DNA from: Scytonema sp035967975
Lineage (GTDB): Bacteria > Cyanobacteriota > Cyanobacteriia > Cyanobacteriales > Nostocaceae
Assembly (NCBI GenBank): GCA_035967975.1
Contig: JAWQFQ010000024.1
Coordinates: 4,097-68,096, forward strand
Length of the DNA stretch: 64,000 nt
Direction of reading: 5' to 3'
This document shows, piece after piece, positions 27,670 to 38,100 of the stretch. Within the stretch, counting starts at the first letter, position 1, and each line of letters starts with the position of its first letter. Below the pieces are notes generated by a model. That model saw only the letters and a program-made list of their open reading frames with translations, searched no databases and was not told the DNA's origin. The position numbers and the translations under genes are program-made.

Positions 27670-28485
27670 ATGAAAAAACAAGATGGAATTGGTTTTACCA
27701 ACGTCGATGATACAACAAATCCGAACTACTTTGTGTCTTACTTAGATGCTATTAGCACGCTGCACTCTATTCAGGTTTACAAACAAAAAACATATAGCCG
27801 TTTAGAGATAAAAGAAGGCGATCGCATTCTTGATGTGGGCTGCGGTATCGGTAATGACGTGCGACAACTCGCGCAAAAAGTTGGCAATCGCGGTCATGTC
27901 GTGGGCGTAGATAATAGTGAGACGATGATTGCGGAAGCCCGGAAAAGATCCGAAAGTTTGAAGCCACTTGTTGAATATCATGTATGCGACGTTCACAGTC
28001 TTGAGTTTCCCGAGCGCATATTTGACGGTTGCCGCGCCGACCGAACTTTCCAGCATTTGAAAAATCCTCAAAAGGCTTTAGCTGAAATCGTGCGCGTAGT
28101 TCGTTCGGGAGGGCGTGTTGTCATCTCTGAGCCAGATTGGGAAACTCTGATTATAGATGCTAGCGATCGCACTTTGACCCGCAAGATATTAAACTTTCAC
28201 TGTGATAGTTCCTGCAATGGTTGGATTGGACGAAAACTACCTGCTTTGTTCAACGAGATTGGGTTGAAAAACATCGGTGTCGATGCCAATACTTTGATGC
28301 TGAGTGACTGTACCCTAGCGGATAAACACTTGGGAATACTGAGTGCTGCTATAAGAGCGCAGCAAGCAGGTATCATCTCAATAACCGAGGCTTGCGATTG
28401 GACAAGTCATTTGGAACAAAAAAGTCAAGCTGGTCATTTTTTTTGCGCTATCACAGGCTTTTCCATTTTTGGATGCAAGCCTTAA
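27670..28485 (+). CDS. SAM-dependent methyltransferase (type 11)
   Basis: A 271-aa class I methyltransferase. Motif I is ILDVGCGIGNDV (about residue 54), an acidic residue ends strand 2 (GVDNSE), motif II is near YHVCDVHSL and motif III is VVRSGGRVVISEPDW. DRTFQHLKNP lies between. The N- and C-terminal parts probably bind the acceptor. It lies within the operon, 39 bases after the hydroxylase and 76 bases before the next synthetase, so it probably methylates an O or N of the peptide or of the fatty acyl part. Which atom cannot be told. Confidence 0.88.
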   Translation: MKKQDGIGFTNVDDTTNPNYFVSYLDAISTLHSIQVYKQKTYSRLEIKEGDRILDVGCGIGNDVRQLAQKVGNRGHVVGVDNSETMIAEARKRSESLKPLVEYHVCDVHSLEFPERIFDGCRADRTFQHLKNPQKALAEIVRVVRSGGRVVISEPDWETLIIDASDRTLTRKILNFHCDSSCNGWIGRKLPALFNEIGLKNIGVDANTLMLSDCTLADKHLGILSAAIRAQQAGIISITEACDWTSHLEQKSQAGHFFCAITGFSIFGCKP

Positions 28486-28561
28486 CAGAACATGGTTTAA
28501 ATGATTCTTGTTAAGCGTAGTTTTTACCTGTGAAAAATTAGTAAACAAATAAGTCAAGCAA

Positions 28562-31500
28562 ATGCTAAATAATATTAAGGATATAGATACTCTCTACATC
28601 AGAACGATTCCTAAGAGGGCAGAGACCAGCCCAAGCCAGCTCTCCTTTGCTCAAGCTAGGCTGTGGTTTCTCAGCCAGTTAGAACCTAACAGTCCCTTTT
28701 ACAACGCACAGACTGCCCTGCGTTTGAAAGGCTCACTTAACATAACTGCACTAGCACAGAGCTTTAATGAAATTGTGCGGCGACACGAAATTTTACGAAC
28801 AACTTTTGTAACCGTCAATGGGCAAGCAGTTCAGGTGATTGCTCCCACTTTAACCCTACCGTTGCCTGTGGTGAATTTGCAAGAGTTCTCTGAGCTAGAG
28901 CGCGAAGCCGAAGTTCTACGACGGGCTACTGAGGAAGAACAGCGTTCTTTCAATTTGGCTCAAGGTCCATTGTTGCGAACAATTCTGCTACAATTAGGCG
29001 AAACAGAGTATGTACTATTGTTCACAATACACCATATAGTTTCCGATGGCTGGTCAGTCGAGGTTCTCATCCGGGAGATGGTAACGCTGTACAAAGCCTT
29101 CTGTAGTGGAAAGCCCTCTCAGTTGCCGGAACTCCCTGTCCAGTATGCCGATTTTGCCATCTGGCAGCGTCAATTGCTACAGGGAGAGGTTTTGGCAGCG
29201 CAGCTAGCGTATTGGCAGCGGCAGTTGAGTGACTCCCCTTCTGTGCTGCAGTTGCCCACTGCCTGTCCTCGTCCTGCAATTCAGAGCTTCCGTGGGGCGA
29301 CTCAATCCCTATCGCTACCCATTCACCTCACGCACGCCCTCAAGGCACTGAGTCGTCAGGAGAGAGTGACTCTGTTCATGACCTTGCTGACAGCATTTAA
29401 GACGTTGCTCTACCGTTACACCAATCAGGATGACATTTTGGTAGGCGCACCAATTGCCAACCGCGACAAAGCGGAAATTGAAGGGTTGATTGGCTTTTTT
29501 GTCAATACTCTGGTGTTACGTACTTATCTTGGTGGCAATCCCAGTTTTCGGGAACTACTGGCTAGAGTTCGGAAAACGGCTCTGGAAGCTTATGCTCATC
29601 AAGATATGCCCTTTGATTTGCTGGTAGAGGCATTGCAGCCAACGCGAGACTTAAGCCGTAATCCACTCTTTCAGGTGATGTTTAATATGCTCAACTTTAC
29701 GGCAGTACAAATTGAACTGCCGGGGTTGACAGTAGAGCCTCTCTCCTCATCTGAAGAATTTGCGTCAAAATTTGACTTAAGTCTGTATGCTTCACAAAAA
29801 AATGAAACAATTCAGCTAAAACTGGTTTATAACACCGAGCTATTTGAACAAGCTCAAATAATAGAGATGCTGGGGTATTTCTGTACGTTGCTAGAGAACA
29901 TCATTGCTAATCCAGAACAACCCATAACGACGTTACCACTCTTAACTGAAGCAGAACGTTATCAACGGTCTGCCCGATGCAACCCTATCCGTCTTACCCA
30001 ACCCTTTGTTGAATTTCACTTTGAGGAAATTGAGCAATCGATTTGTGCGCGGTTTGAACAGCAGGTCAAGAAATACCCGCAAAACATTGCTATCAAAACA
30101 AAGAAGTATGAGTGGACTTATGAAGAATTGAACGCAGCAGCAAATCAGGTAGCCCAAACCGTCTTGAGCATCACCGGAAGTGGCACTCAAAGGGTGGGAT
30201 TGTTGCTTGAGCACGATGCGCCAGGGATAGCCACTATTCTGGGAATATTGAAGGCTGGTAAAACTTATGTGCCGTTAGATCCCTCTTATCCCCCAGAAAG
30301 ACTGGCATATATACTAGCAGATTCACAAACGAGTGTGATTCTTACCAACAACGTGAATCTGGCTTTAGCTCAAGCATTAACTCTAGACTCGCTGGAGATT
30401 GTTCATCTTGACGAAGTCGCAGTCAATGGGTTGGGCAATCCAAATTTGGCAATATTACCAGAGACAGTTGCCTATATTCTTTATACTTCTGGTTCGACAG
30501 GACAGCCAAAAGGTGTTTTCCAAAATCATCGGAACGTCTTACATCACATCAGAACTTACATCAATAATCTCCATATCAGTCCGCAAGATAAACTCACACT
30601 TTTTTCTTCCTATAGCTTTGATGCGTCAATTATGGATATCTTTGGCGCTTTGTTAAGTGGAGCAACATTGTATCCAATCAATATCAAAGAAGAAGGAATG
30701 GTTCACCTATCTCAATGGTTAATCCAGCAAGAAATCACAATTTATCATTCTACTCCCACTGTCTATCGATATTTTGTCAACACTCTGACCCTAAAAGATA
30801 AATTTCCCCGATTGCGTCTAGTTGTCCTGGGTGGCGAAGAGGTTTTCAAACAAGATTTTGAACTGTACAAACAATATTTTGATTCCGAGTGTATTTTAGT
30901 CAACGGTCTCGGACCAACAGAATCCACACTCAGCTTGCAGTATTTTTTAAATAAGCAGACGGAAATTAAGCGCAATTCAGTTCCTGTTGGTTACCCAGTT
31001 AATGACACCGAAATTTTGTTGCTCAATCCAGCTGGCGAACAAGTTGCAGTTTATGGGATTGGAGAAATAGCAATCAGAAGCCCTTATTTGGCACTGGGCT
31101 ATTGGCAAAAGCTAGAAATGACACAGGGGGTATTCCTAAGCGATCCGCAGCTGGAGAATCGGCGGATATACTACACCGGAGATTTGGGTCGTTTACTGCC
31201 AGATGGTAGCATCGAATTTGTCGGCAGAAAAGATTTTCAGGTCAAGATTAGAGGATATAGAATCGAACTGAGCGAAATCCAGACACAGCTTTTAAAAATT
31301 CCAGGGGTCAAGGAGGCGGTCGTTGTCGCCCGAGAAGAAGTTCCAGGCAATAAGCGTTTAGTGGCTTACGTTGTACCAAATCAGGCGTCAATACCAAAAA
31401 TTAGTGAATTGCGCCAAGTTCTCAAGCAAAAACTGCCCGAGTACATGGTGCCCAGTGCCTTTGTGTTCTTAGACGCTTTGCCACTGACACCTAACGGCAA

Positions 31501-34500
31501 GATAGACCAGTGCTTATTACCTGCACCCCAATTACAAACTGAATTAACACGAACCTTTGTCAGCCCTCAAACTCCCATTCAAGAGATGTTAGCTCTTATC
31601 TGGGCAGATGTTTTGAGAGTTGAACAACTGGGCATCTATGACAACTTTTTTGAACTGGGTGGACATTCCTTACTAGGGACCCAAATCATCTCACGAATAC
31701 GAGACACCTTTGCAGTTGAATTACCATTACGTAGCTTGTTTGAAGAACCGACTGTTGCCGGACTAGCTCAGTGCATTGAAACAGATATCAAACCCGAGCA
31801 AGCTATGTCAGTTCCGCCCATGTTGACCATTGCACGGCGGAATGGAATTCTGCCACTGTCCTTTGCCCAGCAGCGATTGTGGTTCCTTGAGCAATTAGAG
31901 CCCGGTAGTGCTGTTTACAACATCCCTGTTGCTGTGCAGTTGAGCGGGCACATCAACCAAGCTGCCCTGGAACACAGCCTCAATGCAATCATCAGCCGCC
32001 ACGAAGCTTTACGTACCAACTTCATAACAGTAGAGGAACAACCAGTGGCTGTCATTGCCGACATTCGCAACCTAAGGTTGCCAGTGGTGGACTTGCAAGC
32101 CCTACCAGAAAATGAAAAAGAATTGTCAGTCCAGCGATTCGCAACCCAAGAAGCAGCGCGTCCTTTTGATTTGGTTACTCAGTTGTTAGTGCGAGCAAAA
32201 TTGTTACAGCTCGCAGAGGCAGAACACGTTTTACTGCTAACGATGCACCACATTGTATCCGATGGTTGGTCAATGGGCGTACTGGTGCGGGAGCTAACAA
32301 TACTCTACTCTAGTTTCTGCACTGGTAATCCTTCAACATTACCCGAACTGCCGATTCAGTACGCGGACTTTGCTATTTGGCAGCGTCAGTGGCTGCAAGG
32401 AGAGGTGTTAAAGTCTCAACTCGCTTATTGGAAGCAACAGCTCGACAGGGCACCAACTTTGTTGGAATTGCCTACTCACCAACCAAGACCCGCTATTCAA
32501 ACTTTCCGAGGAGCACATCAATCTTTAACACTTTCCAAAGAACTGAGTAAAGCGATCGCCACCCTAAGCCAGCGTGAAGGAGTCACCTTGTTCATGACGC
32601 TGTTGACGGCGTTTGGGACATTGCTTTACCGCTACACGGGGCAGTCAGACATCCTAGTGGGCACACCCGTTGCTAACCGCAATCACGCCCAAATCGAAGG
32701 ATTAATAGGGTTCTTCGTGAATACCCTCGTATTGCGTACTAATATGTCAGGCAATCCCAGTTTTCGGGAATTACTGAGTCGAGTCCGGGAAGTGGCTCTG
32801 GGCGCTTATGCTCATCAAGACCTACCGTTTGAGTTGTTAGTAGAAGAACTACAGCCAGAGCGAAGTCTCAGCTATACACCACTATTCCAGGTCATGTTTG
32901 TCCTTCAGAATGCACCAATGCCAGCTTTGGAACTACCGGGTCTGACTTTGTGCCCTCTGACAGTTGACAGCAAAACGGCGAAGTTTGACCTGACCCTTTC
33001 TATAGTGAATACAGAACAGGGACTTATTGGGAAGCTGGAATACAATACTAATCTATTTGAGGCAAACACCATTAGCAGAATGGTAGGGCATTTCCAGACC
33101 TTGCTAGAAAGCATTGTAGCCAATCACGACCAGCGCCTCTTGGACTTGCCAATTTTGACACAAATAGAACGGCAGACTCTGCTAGTGGAATGGAATGACA
33201 CAAACACAGAATATCCTCACGACTTGTGTATCCACGAATTGTTCGAGATCCAAGTAGAGCGATCGCCTGATAGCATTGCTGTTGTTTTTGAAGACCAGCA
33301 GCTAAGTTATCAAGAGTTGAACCACCGAGCAAATCAACTGGCGCACTATCTGCAGTCCTTGGGAGTAGGACCAGAGGTGCTGGTGGGTATTTGCGTAGAG
33401 CGTTCTGTAGAGATGGTCGTTGCACTACTAGGTATCTTAAAAGCAGGGGGGGCTTACGTGCCTCTGGAACCAGCATATGCAAAGGAGCGGCTGGCTTTTA
33501 TGTTGGAGGATACTGGGGTGTCAGTGCTGTTGACTCAGCAGCACCTAGAATGCATCCCCGAACACCGAGCCCACATAGTCTATTTGGATACCCACTGGGA
33601 AATCATTGCTCAAGAAAACAAGAAGAACCCAGTTAGCAGCGTGATAATTGACAACCTTGCTTATACGATCTATACGTCAGGATCTACAGGCAAGCCAAAG
33701 GGGGTGATGATTTCTCACCGTAACCTTTGCAATCATATGTTTTGGATGCAAAAGACCTTCCCTCTGACCCAGGCAGACAAAGTCCTACAGAAAACTCCGT
33801 TTAGCTTTGACGCCTCTGTTTGGGAGTTTTACGCACCTTTATTGGTAGGAGCGCAATTGCTTATCGCTCGACCTAAGGGTCATCAGGACAGTGCTTATCT
33901 TGTTAACGTGATTAAAGAAGAGCAAGTCACTGCTATTCAACTTGTTCCATCCCTACTGCGAATGCTCTTAGAACAGGAAGAAATCGAAAGTTGTCACTCC
34001 TTGAGACACGTCTTTTGCGGAGGTGAAGCTTTAGCGATTGCTATCCGAGAAATCTTCTTGACTAAGCTAGATGCAGAGTTACATAATCTCTACGGACCGA
34101 CTGAAGCTTGCATTGATACAACTTTTTGGACGTGCGATCGCGGGAGTGCTCAACAAGTGGTTCCTATTGGTCGCCCAATTGCCAATACTCAAATCTATTT
34201 GCTGAATTCCCATCTTCAACCCGTACCGATTGGCACGAGGGGTGAATTGTACATTAGCGGTCTCGGCTTGGCGAGGGGGTATCTTAACCGTCCGGAATTG
34301 ACTGCGGAAAAATTCATCCCCAATCCATTTAGTAATGAATTAGGCGCACGCCTTTATAAAACTGGGGATTTAGCATATTACTTGCCAGATGGAAACATTG
34401 AGTTCTTAGGACGAATCGATCGCCAAGTAAAAATTCGCGGCTTCCGCATTGAACTTGGGGAGATTGAGGCAATGCTAGCTCAACACTTAGCAGTGCAAGA

Positions 34501-35095
34501 GGCGGTTGTTCTTGCCTTAGAGGAAGAAATTGGTAACAAATATCTTGTAGCCTATGTAGTACCGAAGCAGGAATCAGCACCCCGTATAAGGGAATTGCGA
34601 AGCTTTCTGAGAGAAAAGCTGCCTGAATATATGGTACCTTCAGCTTTTGTAATGCTGGACACCTTACCTCTGTTACCCAACGGTAAGGTAGACCGCAAAG
34701 CATTGCCTGCACCTGAGAGATATTGTCCGGAGTTGGAAACGGCTTACCTGCCACCCCAGAACGAAACAGAGCGTCTCATTGCTGCTGTTTGGCTAGAGTT
34801 GCTTCAGCTAGAAAAGGTCGGTATTCATGACAATTTCTTTGATTTGGGAGGTCATTCATTACTTATAATCCAACTTCATGGTAAATTACGGAAAATTTTT
34901 GAGCAAGAGCTATCAATTGTAGACCTTTTTAAATACTCAACTATTTACTCTTTAGCCACATACTTAAGTCAAAAGCAAACCAAAAAACCAGAGGCTCAAC
35001 CAAGCCAAGAACGGGCTCTTAAGCGTAGCTCCAATCAAGTTTTAATAAATCAACAAAGTCAACTTAGGCAACAACATCGAGCGCCAAAAAAATAG
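28562..35095 (+). CDS. Dimodular NRPS C-A-PCP-C-A-PCP
   Basis: A 2177-aa two-module synthetase. C3 (25-460) has HHIVSDGWS at 157, an LCL-like signature. A3 (500-980) has SGSTGQPKG at 642 but NGLGPTEST in place of the usual NxYGPTE; eye-read code DAMHVGGLS, substrate unknown. PCP is at 1005-1080 (LGGHSLLG). C4 (1095-1530) has HHIVSDGWS at 1229. A4 (1560-2045) has SGSTGKPKG at 1702 and NLYGPTEACID; code DAWQFGLID, the Gln code known from tyrocidine/fengycin-type domains. PCP is at 2070-2140 (LGGHSLLI). The basic C-terminal tail has no docking helix like those of its neighbours. No epimerase or methylase domains are present. Confidence 0.94.
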   Translation: MLNNIKDIDTLYIRTIPKRAETSPSQLSFAQARLWFLSQLEPNSPFYNAQTALRLKGSLNITALAQSFNEIVRRHEILRTTFVTVNGQAVQVIAPTLTLPLPVVNLQEFSELEREAEVLRRATEEEQRSFNLAQGPLLRTILLQLGETEYVLLFTIHHIVSDGWSVEVLIREMVTLYKAFCSGKPSQLPELPVQYADFAIWQRQLLQGEVLAAQLAYWQRQLSDSPSVLQLPTACPRPAIQSFRGATQSLSLPIHLTHALKALSRQERVTLFMTLLTAFKTLLYRYTNQDDILVGAPIANRDKAEIEGLIGFFVNTLVLRTYLGGNPSFRELLARVRKTALEAYAHQDMPFDLLVEALQPTRDLSRNPLFQVMFNMLNFTAVQIELPGLTVEPLSSSEEFASKFDLSLYASQKNETIQLKLVYNTELFEQAQIIEMLGYFCTLLENIIANPEQPITTLPLLTEAERYQRSARCNPIRLTQPFVEFHFEEIEQSICARFEQQVKKYPQNIAIKTKKYEWTYEELNAAANQVAQTVLSITGSGTQRVGLLLEHDAPGIATILGILKAGKTYVPLDPSYPPERLAYILADSQTSVILTNNVNLALAQALTLDSLEIVHLDEVAVNGLGNPNLAILPETVAYILYTSGSTGQPKGVFQNHRNVLHHIRTYINNLHISPQDKLTLFSSYSFDASIMDIFGALLSGATLYPINIKEEGMVHLSQWLIQQEITIYHSTPTVYRYFVNTLTLKDKFPRLRLVVLGGEEVFKQDFELYKQYFDSECILVNGLGPTESTLSLQYFLNKQTEIKRNSVPVGYPVNDTEILLLNPAGEQVAVYGIGEIAIRSPYLALGYWQKLEMTQGVFLSDPQLENRRIYYTGDLGRLLPDGSIEFVGRKDFQVKIRGYRIELSEIQTQLLKIPGVKEAVVVAREEVPGNKRLVAYVVPNQASIPKISELRQVLKQKLPEYMVPSAFVFLDALPLTPNGKIDQCLLPAPQLQTELTRTFVSPQTPIQEMLALIWADVLRVEQLGIYDNFFELGGHSLLGTQIISRIRDTFAVELPLRSLFEEPTVAGLAQCIETDIKPEQAMSVPPMLTIARRNGILPLSFAQQRLWFLEQLEPGSAVYNIPVAVQLSGHINQAALEHSLNAIISRHEALRTNFITVEEQPVAVIADIRNLRLPVVDLQALPENEKELSVQRFATQEAARPFDLVTQLLVRAKLLQLAEAEHVLLLTMHHIVSDGWSMGVLVRELTILYSSFCTGNPSTLPELPIQYADFAIWQRQWLQGEVLKSQLAYWKQQLDRAPTLLELPTHQPRPAIQTFRGAHQSLTLSKELSKAIATLSQREGVTLFMTLLTAFGTLLYRYTGQSDILVGTPVANRNHAQIEGLIGFFVNTLVLRTNMSGNPSFRELLSRVREVALGAYAHQDLPFELLVEELQPERSLSYTPLFQVMFVLQNAPMPALELPGLTLCPLTVDSKTAKFDLTLSIVNTEQGLIGKLEYNTNLFEANTISRMVGHFQTLLESIVANHDQRLLDLPILTQIERQTLLVEWNDTNTEYPHDLCIHELFEIQVERSPDSIAVVFEDQQLSYQELNHRANQLAHYLQSLGVGPEVLVGICVERSVEMVVALLGILKAGGAYVPLEPAYAKERLAFMLEDTGVSVLLTQQHLECIPEHRAHIVYLDTHWEIIAQENKKNPVSSVIIDNLAYTIYTSGSTGKPKGVMISHRNLCNHMFWMQKTFPLTQADKVLQKTPFSFDASVWEFYAPLLVGAQLLIARPKGHQDSAYLVNVIKEEQVTAIQLVPSLLRMLLEQEEIESCHSLRHVFCGGEALAIAIREIFLTKLDAELHNLYGPTEACIDTTFWTCDRGSAQQVVPIGRPIANTQIYLLNSHLQPVPIGTRGELYISGLGLARGYLNRPELTAEKFIPNPFSNELGARLYKTGDLAYYLPDGNIEFLGRIDRQVKIRGFRIELGEIEAMLAQHLAVQEAVVLALEEEIGNKYLVAYVVPKQESAPRIRELRSFLREKLPEYMVPSAFVMLDTLPLLPNGKVDRKALPAPERYCPELETAYLPPQNETERLIAAVWLELLQLEKVGIHDNFFDLGGHSLLIIQLHGKLRKIFEQELSIVDLFKYSTIYSLATYLSQKQTKKPEAQPSQERALKRSSNQVLINQQSQLRQQHRAPKK

Positions 35096-35108
35096 TGAGG
35101 ATTTTCAA

Positions 35109-38100
35109 ATGAACGACTTGTATTCTTCTAATTCGATGTATCAGTCAGAAATAGCTATCATCGGTATGTCCGGTCGTTTTCCAGGAGCCAAAGATGTTAA
35201 TAAATTTTGGCAGAATTTGAGAGATGGTGTAGAGTCCATTTCAATTTTCTCTGAGCAAGAGCTAGAGTTTTCAGGCATTAACCATGCTGTGCTAAGTGGT
35301 CCTAATTACGTACGAGCATATGGTGTACTGGAAGACGTAGATCTGTTTGACACTGCTTTTTTCGGCTTTAGTGCTAAAGAAGCTGAAATCATAGATCCAC
35401 AGCACCGTCTTTTCTTAGAATGTGCTAATGAGGCTCTTGAAAGTGCTGGTTATAATACTGAAACCTACAAGGGTGCGATTGGTGTTTACGCTGGTGCAAG
35501 CATGAGCACTTATTTGTTGTCCAATCTTTATTCAAATCGAAATCTTTTAGAATCCGTTAGCAGCTTTCAACTGCTACTTGGAAATAATAAAGATTCTTTA
35601 CCTACGTACGCTTCTTATAAGCTAAACCTAAAGGGACCAAGCATTAATGTTCAAACCACCTGCTCCACTTCACTAGTTGCCGTCCATCTAGCCTGCCAAA
35701 GCTTGTTAAGTGGCGAATGCGATATAGCTTTAGCGGGAGGCGTTTCAGTCAGCGTTCCGCAAAAAACAGGCTATTTGTATCAAGAGGGAGGAATTGCTTC
35801 TCCCGATGGACATTGCAGACCTTTTGATGCCAAAGCTCAGGGAACAGTCGGCGGTAACGGTATAGGAATTGTTGTTTTAAAGCGGTTGGTAAATGCCCTT
35901 GCTGATGGAGACAGTATTCATGCGATTATCAAAGGCTCAGCCATCAATAACGACGGTTCGCTAAAAGTCGGTTATACAGCGCCTAGTGTAGATGGGCAAG
36001 CAGCAGTGATTTCAGAGGCGCAAGCTGTAGCTGCAATTGAACCCGAGACAATTACCTATATAGAAGCCCACGGAACCGGAACAGCTTTAGGAGATCCAAT
36101 CGAAATTGCGGCGCTGACACAGGCTTTTCGTACAAGAACCGAAGCAAAAGGCTTCTGTGCAATTGGTTCACTCAAGTCAAATATCGGACATTTGGATGCA
36201 GCAGCTGGTGTAGCCGGTTTAATCAAGACTATCTTGGCACTCAAACATAAGGTGCTACCACCCAGCTTGTATTTTGAGGAACCTAATCCTAAAATAAATT
36301 TTGCCAATAGCCCCTTTTACGTTAATACCTCACTTTCCGAATGGAAGACAAATGGGAATCCTCGTCGGGCTGGAGTTAGCTCCTTTGGTATTGGAGGTAC
36401 CAACGCACATATTGTTCTTGAAGAAGCTCCTACTGTAGACACGCCAGATATTGCCCCTCGTGATTCGAGATCGAAGCAGTTGTTAGTACTATCCGCCAAA
36501 ACCGCTTCTGCCCTCGATACTGCAACCAAAAATCTGGGCGAGCACTTAAAGCAGCATCCCGATCTGAATTTTGCTGATGTGGCTTACACTTACCATATTG
36601 GTCGAAGGGCGTTTAAGCATAGACGGATGGTTGTTTGTGAAAACCTTGAAGATGCTGCAAATGCACTATTAACCTTGGATGCAAAACGAGTTTTTACAAA
36701 TTTTCAGAAGTCAGGGGAACCGCCTGTCGTATTTATGTTTTCAGGTCAGGGAGCCCAGTACGTAAATATGGGGTTAGAACTATACCAAAGTGAGCCGACT
36801 TTCCGCGAGCAAGTGGATTTATGCTCAGAACTGCTCAAATCTCATTTAGGGCTTGATTTGCGCTCTCTGCTGTACCCCAATGAGAAGCAGACTAAAGTAG
36901 CAGCAGACCAACTTCAGCAAACTGCTATAACTCAGCCAGCGCTCTTTGTCATTGAGTACGCTCTAGCTAAGTTATGGGGTTCGTGGGGAGTGCATCCTCA
37001 GGCAATGCTTGGTAACAGTATTGGCGAATATGTGGCTGCATGTTTGAGTGGCGTTTTTTCTCTTGAAGATGCTTTAGCTTTGGTGGCTGCACGGGGACAG
37101 CTCGTGCAAAAACTACCTGGCGGCACTATGCTTGCTATTCCACTACAAGAGTTAGAGGTGCAACAGCTTTTGGACGCACAACCGAGCCACGGCGCGTCTG
37201 TACAAATTGCTGCAATCAATGGACCGTCCTTTTGTGTGGTTTCGGGTGTTACGGAGGCTGTAGAACAACTTGAAGACCAGCTTGCTCTACGAGGTATAAA
37301 CTGTCGCCGTTTGCACACTTCCCATGGGTTTCATTCAGAAATGATGAGCCCTATTTTGGAATCATTCAATCTTGTTGTTAAAAATATTACATTTAACCCA
37401 CCGCAAATTCCCTTTATTTCTAACGTTACAGGCAACTGGATTACAGCAGCCGAAGCAACAGATACACGCTACTGGGTTAAACATTTACGTCAAACAGTGC
37501 GCTTTGCAGACGGTCTGCATGAGTTGTTTAAAGAACCAGAGCGGATTTTATTGGAGGTGGGTCCTGGGCGAACGTTGAGTACTTTAGCCCAGCAGCATCC
37601 AGACAAACCAGCTGGGCAGACCGTGCTGAATTCGTTACGCCATCCCCACGAGCAACAGTCGGATGTAGAGTTTTTGCTTACTACATTGGGCAAGCTCTGG
37701 CTCTGTGGTGTACAAGTCGATTGGTCTGGATTTTATGCCCAAGAGCGGCGTCATCGCCTCCCCTTGCCAACATATCCTTTTGAGCGCCAACGTTATTGGA
37801 TTGAACCCCAAAAACAATTAGACAACGATCGCAGGTCTAGTGTGCTATTGAACAAAAAGTCGGAGATCGCCGATTGGTTTTACCTACCTTTATGGAAGCA
37901 ATCCGTGTCACCCATTTTGCTTGGACAAAAAAACTTAGCAAAGCGAAAGTTATGCTGGCTGGTGTTTGTTGATGAGTGCAGTTTGGGATATGAAATCGTA
38001 AAACGACTGGAACAGGAAGACCAGGATGTGACTGCCGTAATGGTGGGAGAGCAGTTTACTAAACATCGTGATAATTTTTATACAATTAACCCCCAGCATC

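Noticed and set aside
33072..33482. 136-codon antisense frame inside the dimodular NRPS, and similar long antisense frames elsewhere in the synthetase genes
   Set aside because: These mirror conserved A- and C-domain coding on the other strand. The sense frame has clear motifs, and the antisense translations have none.
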